From assembly GCA_032191485.1 (NCBI GenBank), contig JAVDOI010000016.1, forward strand, positions 14,931,736-14,995,735: a stretch of 64,000 nt of DNA. The letters run 5' to 3'. The stretch comes from Leptoclinus maculatus (Eukaryota > Chordata > Actinopteri > Perciformes > Stichaeidae). This document shows, piece by piece, positions 55,019-64,000 of the stretch. Under the pieces are notes generated by a model, which searched no databases, had not been told where the DNA came from, and saw only the letters and a program-made list of their open reading frames with translations. Position numbers and translations under genes: made by a program. The first letter of the stretch is position 1; the number at the start of each line of letters is the position of its first letter.

Positions 55019-55901
55019 GCTTGGCTCTGGCTCCGACTGATCACAGTGTAGTGCAGCTGGACTTGTGGGAAAAGTGGGTCAGGAGAAAGTTTAGCAAACT
55101 TGGCTTGTGTGTTGTTGACTTGCTGTGGAGTGTCTCGCTGTAGAGCCAACCCTGAAGGTTTTCTGGAGGGGGGGAGGGGGATTTTGAAGGTCACAAATTG
55201 CTGTGGACCCATGAACGAGGCGTGGAATTGAGCTTCGGTCTGGCTCAGTTGTTGTTGTTTTTATCTGCCTCTGATAGGCTGCACCTGAGGGGGTCACCAG
55301 GGACCCTCTGATTAAATAATACAGTATATTTGACTGTACTTCTTGACTTCCTCCTACTCCGCCCAGCGTGCCAGTCGCACAAATGTATTTCACTTCTTCA
55401 GAGGCATATGTGGGTATATGTTTCTTACTTGTGTTATTTAACAATGAACAGATGTCAGTGAGTCACATAGGCCTCTGTGTTCAACAAGACATTTTACTGC
55501 ACCACGGCTCGTCAGAGCATCTGTGCCATGTCACCTTCCATGAAGAATTTGCCCATAAAGCTGACAATATAGATCCTGATTTAGTAGCACTTTGGTGAGC
55601 CACCCCTTCACATAGATTTTTTTTTTTCCTTGATGACGATGGACACAAAGCGGAGTAGAATAGGGTTTGATTGCTAAGTTGTTCACTCGCTTTCCTGGCG
55701 ATCATTTTGGATTCCCAGAAGCTGCCTGTTGTTGTTATCATAACCACTGACTAAAGAAGAATAAAGGCGCAAGTACGGCCATGCTTTTCATCCCCAGATG
55801 CTGCAGCGTGTCACGAATGTGTGCTCACATTGTGTTAGCCATGCCACTAATGCGTTTCTTTTCCTCTCTCCCCCTCTCTTGTTCCTTCTCTTTGCCCACA
55901 G

Positions 55902-55989
55902 GCTCTGCAGTCTCACGCTGAAAAAGCTGGTCGTCCTCAAAGAACTGGATAAAGAGCTGAACTCCCTGTCTATAGCTGTCAAAATCCAG
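55902..55989 (+). CDS. pacs1: PACS exon 2: cargo-binding region
   Basis: This 88-base exon completes Arg77 and encodes residues 78-106, from LCSLTLKKLVVLKELDKELN to SLSIAVKIQ. The acceptor is preceded by a long pyrimidine tract ending in cccacag at 55901. A plausible branch-point adenine lies in ctaat near 55850. The donor is GTGGGT at 55990. The sequence matches the PACS core strand-forming segment, with an Asp at the PACS1 position of KEL/MDK. The Ser-Leu-Ser in place of the usual Ser-Val-Val before IAVK is unusual for the family as I recall it, which hints at a faster-evolving duplicate. Confidence 0.92.
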
Positions 55990-56009
55990 GTGGGTGGGTT
56001 AATCTCCCA

Positions 56010-56042
56010 TGTGCAATGTGAGCAACGGGCTCACATTGCACA
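56010..56042. repeat. Perfect hairpin just inside intron 2
   Basis: 14-bp arms (tgtgcaatgtgagc at 56010-56023 and its complement at 56029-56042) with loop aacgg. It begins 20 bases downstream of the exon 2 donor, so it would form in the nascent transcript next to the splice site. Confidence 0.9.
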
Positions 56043-57479
56043 AACATCCGATAGCAAGCGTGTCACGCTCTGGAGCCTGTTGGGTCTCTGTCTCTCGATT
56101 CTTTGCCGGGGCTGTGCTCTGTTGAAAGTAATCACAAAGCCTAGGCGATGATAAGGCATGCTCCTAATCCCGACAATTGATATAAAAAAACCCTCCTTAG
56201 CTGCGCAGGAAGCTCCAAGTGAGTCGCATCCATTCATGTGCTTTTAAATGACAGCCTAGCATTACCACTCTAAGCAGGAGCATTAGCGCCTTAAGGCGGA
56301 TTGTGCATCGTACATTGATTGCTAATGCATTTTTTGTGACACTGGTTGTGCAGGCCTAACATGCCTAAACATTCAAAAGTACAGCGTCGTCCTCCTTGAT
56401 ACAAATGCAGAACTAAAGAGTAACTAGAGAGAGAGAACGGGAGAGATGCTGCAAAATCTATCTTAATTGATAGCACAAACCAGCAGATGGCGGATGTGAC
56501 AATGTGTGAACATCTGCCATGGCGCAAGTTAATTTTACAGTTTGCAGCTCACTAAACAAGCATACATTTGGTTCGCTTGCTGCTGTAGAGTTACAACTTA
56601 CTTCCTCTACACTGTAGAGCAGCGGGACGATAACTGTGGAGATGAGTTTGTGCTCCACTTTTAAAGTCACTGAAGCAACACGGTCCCATTCAACGATCAC
56701 CCCCAACACAGTGTGCTTGTATGGAAGACTGAGAAGGAAAAAGAGACAAAATATTATATATAATGAAGCACAGATTAAGTGATTTTTTTTTTTATTTAAG
56801 AAAGTGAAACTGCTGCTGTGAACTGATTTCCTTGATTATATTGCAGTTTTTTACTACGGGTATTACACCATATTACCGTTGTTTTTAAATGATACAATCA
56901 TGGAACACTAGACCCTTAGTGTTGTTGTAAAATGGTTAAGCACATCTTAACACACTCATAGACTCATCCGGAGTGTTGGAGCCCTGCCTTTCGTCTGCAG
57001 ACATGCCTCACAGTTTGAATACGCACACTCAGCAGAAAGCCTGGTGGCGGTTGTAAAGATGATGGTCCGCTGCTTCTGAAACCGTTGATTCTGAGAGAGA
57101 GAGCTAAGACCGGCGAGTGCAAGTGTACACAGACACACATACGAACACTCTGCCCTGAGGTGGGCGTGTGGAAATAATTCTCAAAGGAAAAAGTCTTTCA
57201 AACTTTCTTGACTGCAGTCGCCCAGAAAATCCACAGAGAAGAGAATTTGAGAATTAGACTCGCCTAAAAGCGAGACGAGAGGACGGAGACGACTTTTTCT
57301 GTAACTTTTACCTGAAAGATTTAGTGCCCATTGAAAGAAGAGAAAAAGCTTTTCTGCTACCCCCACACACACAGAGAGAGATAATCTAATACGTAGCCTT
57401 AAAAGACCAGTGCTGTATTTTGCAGATACCTTAACTGAGTCTAGTAGAATTCATATGATTTCATGTGGAATCTAATCTA

Positions 57480-58060
57480 AGGCGCTCTATATAAAACTCA
57501 GAGAATATACATTGCCTCTCAACATGGCGACGGCTGAGCTGGTGGCCTGCTGTTACACTGCTGATGGAGTGTTTACTCGTATCAGCTGTATGAGCACAGT
57601 GCGGTGTTTTTGGCTAAGAGCCTTGAAACTTCACTGGTTGTGTACTTACCGCTCTCTGCCTGCATGCTGTAATTCACCATTTTTCTTTCCCTCTCTCAAT
57701 ATGGCCTCCCCTCATTTTGAAATCAATTTAAAACATTTTAAAGAGGCGCTTGTCGATTTAAATTTCAATAGAAACAAATCATCTCCCCTCAACTGTCACC
57801 CTAAAGGAGAAAGCTACCGACCAAGTGTGGCTTTATCCGTTAGCTACGTTGTCGCCGGAGCGTGAAATCTCCCCGTTTCTGTTGAGCCGCCCGGAGGACA
57901 GCCGAGCAAAAGCCATGTTCACCGCGGCTCCGGAACTGGAGCATTAAAAGCAGGTTTTGGTTCGGGAGAACAGAGACGCTGAGGGGATAAAGAGACAGTT
58001 GGAGAAGATGACAGGGGAATAAGAGGGTTTTGTTTTCAGACAGCGAACGACAAAGCCTGT
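57480..58060 (+). other. CpG-rich repeat-like block in intron 2
   Basis: The block starts near aaggcgctctatataaaact, passes ttgcctctcaacatggcgac, and becomes CpG-rich at about 57840-57990. The beginning resembles 13285-13350 (aaggcgctaaatacgagatt ... caacatggcggcggctgagc), so at least that part is a dispersed repeat. A 117-codon open frame (57512-57865) is not a family I recognise. An alternative first exon or internal promoter is possible but not shown. Confidence 0.4.
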
Positions 58061-58156
58061 TTAGCGCACGTCATCGCTTCTCTGTTCTGCATACAGTGGG
58101 CCGTCTCTTCTCTTTCTCTCTCTCTCTCTCTGGGTCTCATCAGGTTAAGTGGCCTG

Positions 58157-58159
<3 letters not shown>

Positions 58160-58214
<55 letters not shown>
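58160..58214 (+). repeat. CA microsatellite in intron 2
   Basis: About 27 perfect CA units. Confidence 0.97.
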
Positions 58215-58215
<1 letters not shown>

Positions 58216-58857
58216 CCCCTGTAATGGCTAACCATTTGGACGGTCTCCCAAAACCACAGCAGCCGGGGCTGATGAGGCTGCAGTTTAGTCAGCAGGAGGC
58301 TCCGTTGTTCCCTTGGAGATGGTCTTCTGTTTCTCACCCCGGAGACCGCTGGGGTCACTTCAAGTAGCTGAGGCCTCCGCCGACAACCCGCTGCTACATT
58401 TTCTGCACGTTTGGTTGCGATGTGGTCGGCTACTGCGCGTGCACTACGTGATTATGTGATTATGCAGTTTGTGTCCCTTTTCTGTGTGCGGCCCCCTAAA
58501 GGTTTGTAGCCAGACATTGATATCAGCTGGATTATGATTGGAAACGCACTTCCATTTGCGGTCCACTCAGATATGATGCGTGTGTGTGTGTGTGTATAGG
58601 TGTGTGTTGGGTGAAAGCAGAGCCCTCAAAACACCTTTAAAATCCTCATTACGGCCACACATTGAGCTCCCGACCCTAAATCACTTCCTGCCTTTGCTGC
58701 AAACAGGAGAGACAATTTAGAGAATTTAGTGTCTTTTGAAATAACCTTGAGAAGAAGTGTAAAGTTTAACTTTTCCCACAGGCTCGGGGTGCGTAGAGTA
58801 GAAGGGCTGTAACACCCCCCCATCTGGCCCCAGAGAGACAGTGGAGAAGCTTGTAGC

Positions 58858-58860
<3 letters not shown>

Positions 58861-58894
<34 letters not shown>
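58861..58894 (+). repeat. (AG)17 microsatellite in intron 2
   Basis: 34 bases of perfect AG repeat, the cause of the Ser-Leu runs in minus-strand open frames. Confidence 0.97.
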
Positions 58895-58897
<3 letters not shown>

Positions 58898-59346
58898 GCG
58901 AGAGAAGGGGAGGGGGCCAGAGGACATTCAGTACAAGCTTTCCTTGCCAAGGCTCTGTATTGTTAATGCATGTCAGGCAGTTTGAGAGTGCTCGCCTTTT
59001 GTGCCTTGATTCATTGTACCAGCCACAGAGCATGAGTAAAGGGTGCATACAAGGCCTCTTTGTGGAGCTCAAGTTAGTGACAAGGTCAGACTGGGACAGA
59101 GATCTACCCCGTTTTTCTCTCTGTGCACAAAACAAAGGCCGCGGCTACTGTCAAGGTGCTGTTGGCGAGTCCTTCTGTGGAACATATTGAGCCATCAGGC
59201 TGGATGGAAAAATGCTTATTACAAGTGAATGCTTTGCAAGTGTCGGCAAAGCTAAATATTTTCCCTATAGTCCTTCAAAGCTTCGATTGACATTGCAATA
59301 CATGTTCAGAGGTACGCTGAAACAGTGTTACGTGTTTGCCCAGATG

Positions 59347-59348
<2 letters not shown>

Positions 59349-59390
<42 letters not shown>

Positions 59391-59394
59391 CACG
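59349..59394 (+). repeat. CA microsatellite adjoining the LINE fragment
   Basis: About 22 CA units with two CG-containing interruptions near the 3' end. It directly abuts the reverse-transcriptase remnant. Confidence 0.95.
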
Positions 59395-59490
59395 CATCAC
59401 CCCTGTCCTCCAAAACCTCCACTGGCCTCCGATAGAACAACGCATCCATTTCAAACTTCTCCTCATTACCTACAAAGGTTGCACACTTGT
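59392..59490 (+). pseudogene. LINE reverse-transcriptase C-terminal fragment
   Basis: Translation of the + strand directly after the CA array reads HTRITPVLQNLHWPP, then IEQRIHFKLLLITYK. This is the familiar C-terminal motif of fish LINE ORF2 proteins of the L2/Rex type (TPVLxxLHWLP...RIxFKLLLLTYK). Only about 30 codons remain, followed by unrelated sequence, so this is a dead fragment. The clade cannot be fixed from so short a piece. Confidence 0.75.
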
Positions 59491-59748
59491 TAATAACAAG
59501 TTTGTAGACGAAGACTTTAAACAGCCAGAACATGCAAACAGTGAACACGAATGACCGGGGCTAATGATCAAACCCAGGAGCCTCTTCCTCTCTGAGACAA
59601 CAGTGCTAATGGGCCACTGAGCCTCCCGAAACATATTCAGCTCACTCCAATATTCAGAGGCTGTTTGCTGAAGTTAAAATGGGAAGTTAGAGAATGCCTT
59701 TAACACGCCTTAGTTGGCAAAGAGCTTTCGGTTTCAGTGGAGAAGAAA

Positions 59749-59750
<2 letters not shown>

Positions 59751-59785
<35 letters not shown>
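59751..59785 (+). repeat. GT microsatellite in intron 2
   Basis: About 17 perfect GT units. Confidence 0.95.
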
Positions 59786-59786
<1 letters not shown>

Positions 59787-61169
59787 TGTCAGTTCTGTGC
59801 GAGAAATCACACTCTACGCAATTCATCCATTCAGCTGTTAACGCTGCTTGGGTGATCACTGGAAGTGTGGGTATGAACTGCGCTGTAGAAGCTTTATTGT
59901 GCTTGTTTGAAACATACATAATGCAATGTGTACAACTAATTTCAAATGGCTCATGCATGTGTTGTACCTGCAGAGGCACCACTGCTACATCTAACCCCCT
60001 CTGGTATCTTGTGATGATTCCTCAGCACACACCCAGCCATTTAATTTGGTGTCTGCTACATGATTTAGCAGCTCCGATGACATCAAGATCCGGTGTCGTA
60101 GCCACTGCATCCGACTATTCAATGAGTTCGTAGGCTATTAAGCCAGATAATGGATATATTTACTGCTCCACGCTGCTCACCAAGTCTTACTTAATTCTAC
60201 TGGCAGGTTCAGCAGACACCTGAACTAAGCTCTGGTGATTTATGAAATCTTCACAGCAGTTGATGAGTTGCCAAATATATTACACAACGGATGCCTCTCT
60301 TCAGCTCATTAGATCGGGAACTTGAGATTCGAGAAGCTGTTCCTGTTCTCACGTTTACACGCTGACCCCCGGTTACAAGATTAGAAGAGGTAAAAAACTA
60401 AAAAAGCTTGCTTGAAGAGAATTAAACTGTAACTTGACGAGGAACATGATAGACTTTAATCCGAGGCTTGTAAGAGAAACTCGCCAAAGGCTGAGACGGG
60501 TTCTCTGAGGACACGCTTGGGTGTCTGTGTCCTTGCACTTGGAAGAGACTTCCACAGCCTTTGGCATCTAAATCCCCGTGCCGTTTGTGCCACAAGAAGT
60601 TTGTGCCAGCTCCCAGAATTATCCTAGACGTCGAGTCTCTCTCAACCAAAATAGCAAGCTTTGGGTAATATAGTTAAATTTGGTTACAGTCCTTGTTTCA
60701 CCTGGACCAAAATTCCCTCTCAAGGCATGATTAAGAATCCTCGCCAGTTGTTCCTAAGATGCTGAAGGTCGCAGTAGCGTGTATATGCAGGGTTTATAAA
60801 CACGGAAAAACCTACTAAAATAGGCGATGGACTCCTTTCCCATTGCAAGTATGCCAGTGATTTGTGGTTAGGAACTTCTGTTTTTATATCTGTTATTTAG
60901 TGGAAAGTCAAACAAAGACCGTTTTGATGAGTCTTATGTTTCTGTGGAGTTTGAATGAAATGTGTTTTACGACAATCTGCGAGATTAAAATGGCTGTTTT
61001 CTGACTGGAGTCTGGTGGCTTTAAGGAGAACAAATGAACTGTAGGCTTGTGATTAGGTTGCTGATTTTTGAATCCTTGTGTCAGTTAGGAAAACCTCATG
61101 GTTATGTCTCTTAGCAGGCCTCATGACCCATATTTACATTTTTCTAGTAGCACTGTTCTCTACAAAGAC

Positions 61170-61204
61170 GTCCTCTGCTCCTTCACAGTGAAGGAGCAGA
61201 GGAC
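61170..61204. repeat. 35-base near-perfect palindrome upstream of exon 3
   Basis: 17-bp perfect arms (gtcctctgctccttcac at 61170-61186 and its complement at 61188-61204) surround a single base. It lies about 220 bases before exon 3 in intron 2. Confidence 0.9.
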
Positions 61205-61422
61205 TATTTGTACTGGACTGCCTCAAGGTGTGAATCTGCACAAATGTGTGAATGTGAAGCAGGCTGGTCCTAAAATAAGGCCTGCACACTCGGCGACTGT
61301 TGTCTGATAGATATTGGCTCGAGAAACAACATAAGATGAGGGATTTGTGGGATGTATAGTGTTTTATATGTTGCATTTGTGGATGTGCTTCCAATCAAAC
61401 GTGGCTTTTCTTTGTCATCCAG

Positions 61423-61512
61423 GGTTCGAAGCGTCTTCTGAGATCAAATGAGTACGTCCTCCCACCCAGTGGACTGATGGAGACAGACTTGGAGCTCACA
61501 TTCTCACTACAG
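61423..61512 (+). CDS. pacs1: PACS exon 3: adaptor-binding motif segment
   Basis: This 90-base exon encodes residues 107-136, beginning GSKRLLRSNEYVLPPSG and ending in TFSLQ. Residues 126-133 (61480-61503) read ETDLELTF. They align with the human PACS-1 ETELQLTF motif (residues 168-175), which is reported to bind AP-1 and AP-3, so this product probably keeps adaptor binding. The acceptor is tttgtcatccag at 61422. The donor is GCAAGC at 61513, not GT. The site is fixed by the protein, because SLQ must join directly to YPHFL of the next exon. Tyr in NEYVLP replaces Ile of the mammalian proteins. Confidence 0.93.
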
Positions 61513-63022
61513 GCAAGCACTCTGACATTATGCTGTGAATTCTCACACTGACATGGCAGTTACTTGGCCGGGAGGATTGTGTTGAAGCCTTTATTCTCAC
61601 TTGTGTCCCTTCTAAACCCAGAGCAAAAGTGTATCTAAATATGTGTGCTTACAGTATTTTGTATGAATTAAATTCTGTTTCATGTTATTTTGTGGTCAGA
61701 AGAGGTCTTCACTCACAGAAAGTGCAGCCTTAATTCATTTTTATTAAAGTCACTGAAGCTGAATTTTTTTTATGACAGAATGTTTCAGATATTAAAATAA
61801 TAGACACTGCATACATGCGGACTGGATTAGACGGACAGCTATAAAGGTGAACTAAACCAGGACAAGTTATGGATTTAATCATAAAGTATGGTGGCCCAGA
61901 GAGCTCAATGCTCTGCAAATTACACATGCAAATACACTCAACACAAGCAAATGAAGAAACATCTTCACCAATTTGAAATTCGATGCGCAGCATTTAGATA
62001 GCATCAAATAATAAAACAAGAATTTGACGTCATATGCAGCGTTTCCTTGTGAAACTTGATCTTACAAGCTATTATTGTTTGAATATTAGAGACCAAGAAG
62101 GCAAGAAAAGTCAATGTGAAGATGGAGTTCTGGCAGTCGGAGACGATATGACTCCAGAGGAAAACAGACGACTGAAGATGAAATACTGAGTCTCTGAGAG
62201 AAATATAGTTCTGAAGTGATGAATGTTCACCAACAGTTCAACCGCAGTCCAGCAGACAGACCACACAGCTTTTTTTTAATAGTTCAGTCAGTAGGACTGC
62301 AGAATCTAACACCCACCATGTTGGCTCAGTGCTGCTGCCTGTATTTATACATGAACTTGAACCGAGTGTGTGTCATATCTTTACATCAGCAGGTTACAAT
62401 ATTCAGTGCAGACAGCTTTCTGACTACAGATGCATCTTCTGAAATAGCGAAGACAACGTAGATTTAAAATCTTGTCTTGCACTCTAAGATAGCCAAATGG
62501 ATTGTAAGGAGCACACTGGCTAGTGAAACACTGGAGATGTCTGATGGCACCGATTTAGATGACATAGTCACACTTCATGCTACATTTATGGTGGCGATAA
62601 TCCGTGGTGGCACAGATGAGCAGTCGACAGGCGATGCAATGACAGCTTAGCAAGTCGGCCAGAGAGAAAATAGAATCGGAGAACTCATTCAAACCTCAAT
62701 AGAAATTGCTGACACAGACCGTCTAAAGGAGCAGTGTGCATCGTGGCATCAAAAGGCAGCGAAGGACAGCGAGAACTCTTATAATAAACGGTGTATATAT
62801 GCAATTTTGTTTTATTATTTCACTTGAATGGTTCAAAATGTTATTTGCAAGAAATAGAAGCGGAACACACAGCTACACGGCAGGTCACCACAAGATAATT
62901 ACTTTTCTTACGGAGTAACAAAAACTATTCATTGCAGTAAGTCTGCATGTGAGTTTCCATCTAAAGGATGATGAATATATTATATGGTTTGCGTTATCTG
63001 ACTTCATATTTGTTATTTTCAG
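61513..63022 (+). other. pacs1: Intron 3 of the PACS gene, GC-AG type (1.5 kb)
   Basis: The intron begins GCAAGC after CAG and ends ttattttcag. A GC donor is usually accompanied by a strong match elsewhere to U1, and here CAG before GCAAG fits that rule. The intron interior is AT-rich unique sequence without a repeat or exon that I recognise. Confidence 0.85.
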
Positions 63023-63148
63023 TACCCCCATTTTCTGAAGAGGGATTCCAACCGACTCCAGATCATGCTGCAGAGGAGGAAACGCTACAAGAACCGAACT
63101 ATCCTGGGCTACAAAACGTTGGCCGTGGGAGTCATCAATATGGCTGAG
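63023..63148 (+). CDS. pacs1: PACS exon 4: basic stretch of cargo-binding region
   Basis: This 126-base exon encodes residues 137-178. It begins YPHFLKRDSNRLQIML, continues through the basic QRRKRYKNRTILGYKTL stretch and ends AVGVINMAE. The acceptor is ttattttcag at 63022 and the donor is GTACCG at 63149, phase 0. In human PACS1 the Arg of KNRT is residue 203. It is the site of the recurrent Arg203Trp change in Schuurs-Hoeijmakers syndrome, and here it is Arg161, encoded by CGA at 63095-63097. KRD and AVG-INM favour PACS1; the remembered PACS2 sequence has KREG and AAGSISM. In the human proteins the next exon begins with VMQHP, and it is not in the window. Confidence 0.93.
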
Positions 63149-64000
63149 GTACCGTATAGTGTTCAACTGGGGCGTCACTTTCAATCACTTCCTGTTTCGT
63201 CGTCAGCCCGGTAAATTTCTCTCGGGAAACATAATTTCTGCTCTGAGCTTGCGATTGCGTTCTGCTGTTCTCCGACAGTGACGTCCGTGTCCGTGTACCA
63301 CGTCTTGGTTTGCCAGAGAGAGGGCCTCGTGCGTTGCATATCATTTCAGATGACTCATGGTCATCACACATACTGCTGTGTGAGATTATGGGCCATCTGG
63401 ACCTGGCTTTATATGCACTTTTCTAGAAACGGTGCATTCAGCCATGCTATGCAGTGATAATGGACTAGGAGCTGATAGAACGCCACCTGTGGATGCTTGA
63501 TGTAGACATTTACGATTAAGCTTTTATTTGTCCTGATCCGGGTCATTTCATGTTGAGTACCGCCAGTACATCCCTCAGCTGGACATGCAGTGGGGACTTT
63601 GCAGTTACGTCAGACTGAATGTTTAACCACCATCAAGATGCCACTTTTTGCTTTGGCCTGTTGTCAGTGTTGGATATTGCACATTGAAACGGCTGGCTGC
63701 TCTTAATCGTGCCATTGTGGGTCATTCACTTGCAACACTGTGCAGAACAAATGTATTCCAGTGTTTTAACGTGTGTGTGTGGGGGGGGGGGGGGGGTTTG
63801 ATAGCAGGCTTACAAACATGGATTGCAGTAAACAAAAGATTCGAAATTGCTCTTTATATAGCAGACACAGATCATTTAAAATCGAGGATGCACAATGCAT
63901 ATCTGTCAGTTAATTGTCGTCCAATAATGGGAATTTTTATAAATGATGTATTATTCCGACAATTAAATTGTAGCCATCCAACAACCACGTAACGTTGGTT
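63149..64000 (+). other. pacs1: Start of intron 4 of the PACS gene, truncated by window
   Basis: Donor GTACCG follows the conserved INMAE. The rest of the window shows no further PACS exon. It contains a 16-base G run at 63781-63796 directly after a short GT run, and otherwise unique sequence. Confidence 0.8.
63781..63796 (+). repeat. G homopolymer (16) after a GT run, intron 4
   Basis: Five or six GT units pass directly into 16 G bases. Confidence 0.9.

Larger units (their letters stand above)
55990..61422 (+). other. pacs1: Intron 2 of the PACS gene (5.4 kb)
   Basis: The intron starts GTGGGTGGG and ends catccag. It contains a perfect hairpin 20 bases from the donor (56010-56042), a repeat-like block at 57480-58060, CA arrays at 58160-58214 and 59349-59394, an AG array at 58861-58894, a LINE fragment at about 59392-59490, a GT array at 59751-59785, and a 35-base palindrome at 61170-61204. 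No further exon is needed, because exons 2 and 3 join in frame in the conserved protein. Confidence 0.85.

Noticed and set aside
58626..59135. 169-codon minus-strand frame
   Set aside because: It is carried by the AG array (Ser-Leu run) and has no recognisable domain or splice context.
61195..61260. GLPQGV reading near 61210, reminiscent of a reverse-transcriptase motif
   Set aside because: The surrounding residues do not match any reverse transcriptase, and the frame is partly made by the palindrome.

Overview
The window is eukaryotic nuclear DNA, almost certainly from a ray-finned (probably percomorph) fish. Coding sequence is broken by long GT-AG introns, dinucleotide microsatellites are dense and sometimes very long, and the interspersed repeats look like teleost hAT-type DNA elements and LINE tails. 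I see no bacterial genes, rRNA, tRNA or CRISPR array.

The only gene I can support is the 5' part of a PACS (phosphofurin acidic cluster sorting) gene on the + strand. It has four exons: 36775-37004, 55902-55989, 61423-61512 and 63023-63148. Spliced in frame they give 178 residues: a Gly/Ser-rich N-terminus, then the first part of the cargo (furin)-binding region. The gene continues past the right edge. Diagnostic residues favour pacs1 over pacs2, but the protein has features of both and may be a teleost duplicate. A CpG-rich promoter area lies around 36600-37150. Intron 3 begins with GC instead of GT.

Positions 1-36600 hold no exon I recognise. The region is intergenic sequence with microsatellites, G and C homopolymers and dispersed repeats at about 1300-1860, 10490-10790, 13020-13235, 16690-17135 and 28330-28680. 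Its main structure is a nested pair of hAT-like elements at 19842-22198. One element of 1298 bp sits in the opposite orientation inside another copy of its own family, and each insertion is bracketed by its own perfect 8-bp target duplication. The result is a 2.36-kb inverted-repeat structure.

Intron 1 (37005-55901, 18.9 kb) holds an uninterrupted (TG)208 array, a second hAT-like element at 50371-52077 with a perfect 8-bp target duplication, and a MITE-within-MITE remnant at about 52640-53255. Introns 2 to 4 hold microsatellites, a LINE reverse-transcriptase fragment near 59390 and two perfect hairpins, one 20 bases past the exon 2 donor. Most other open reading frames are chance or repeat-driven.
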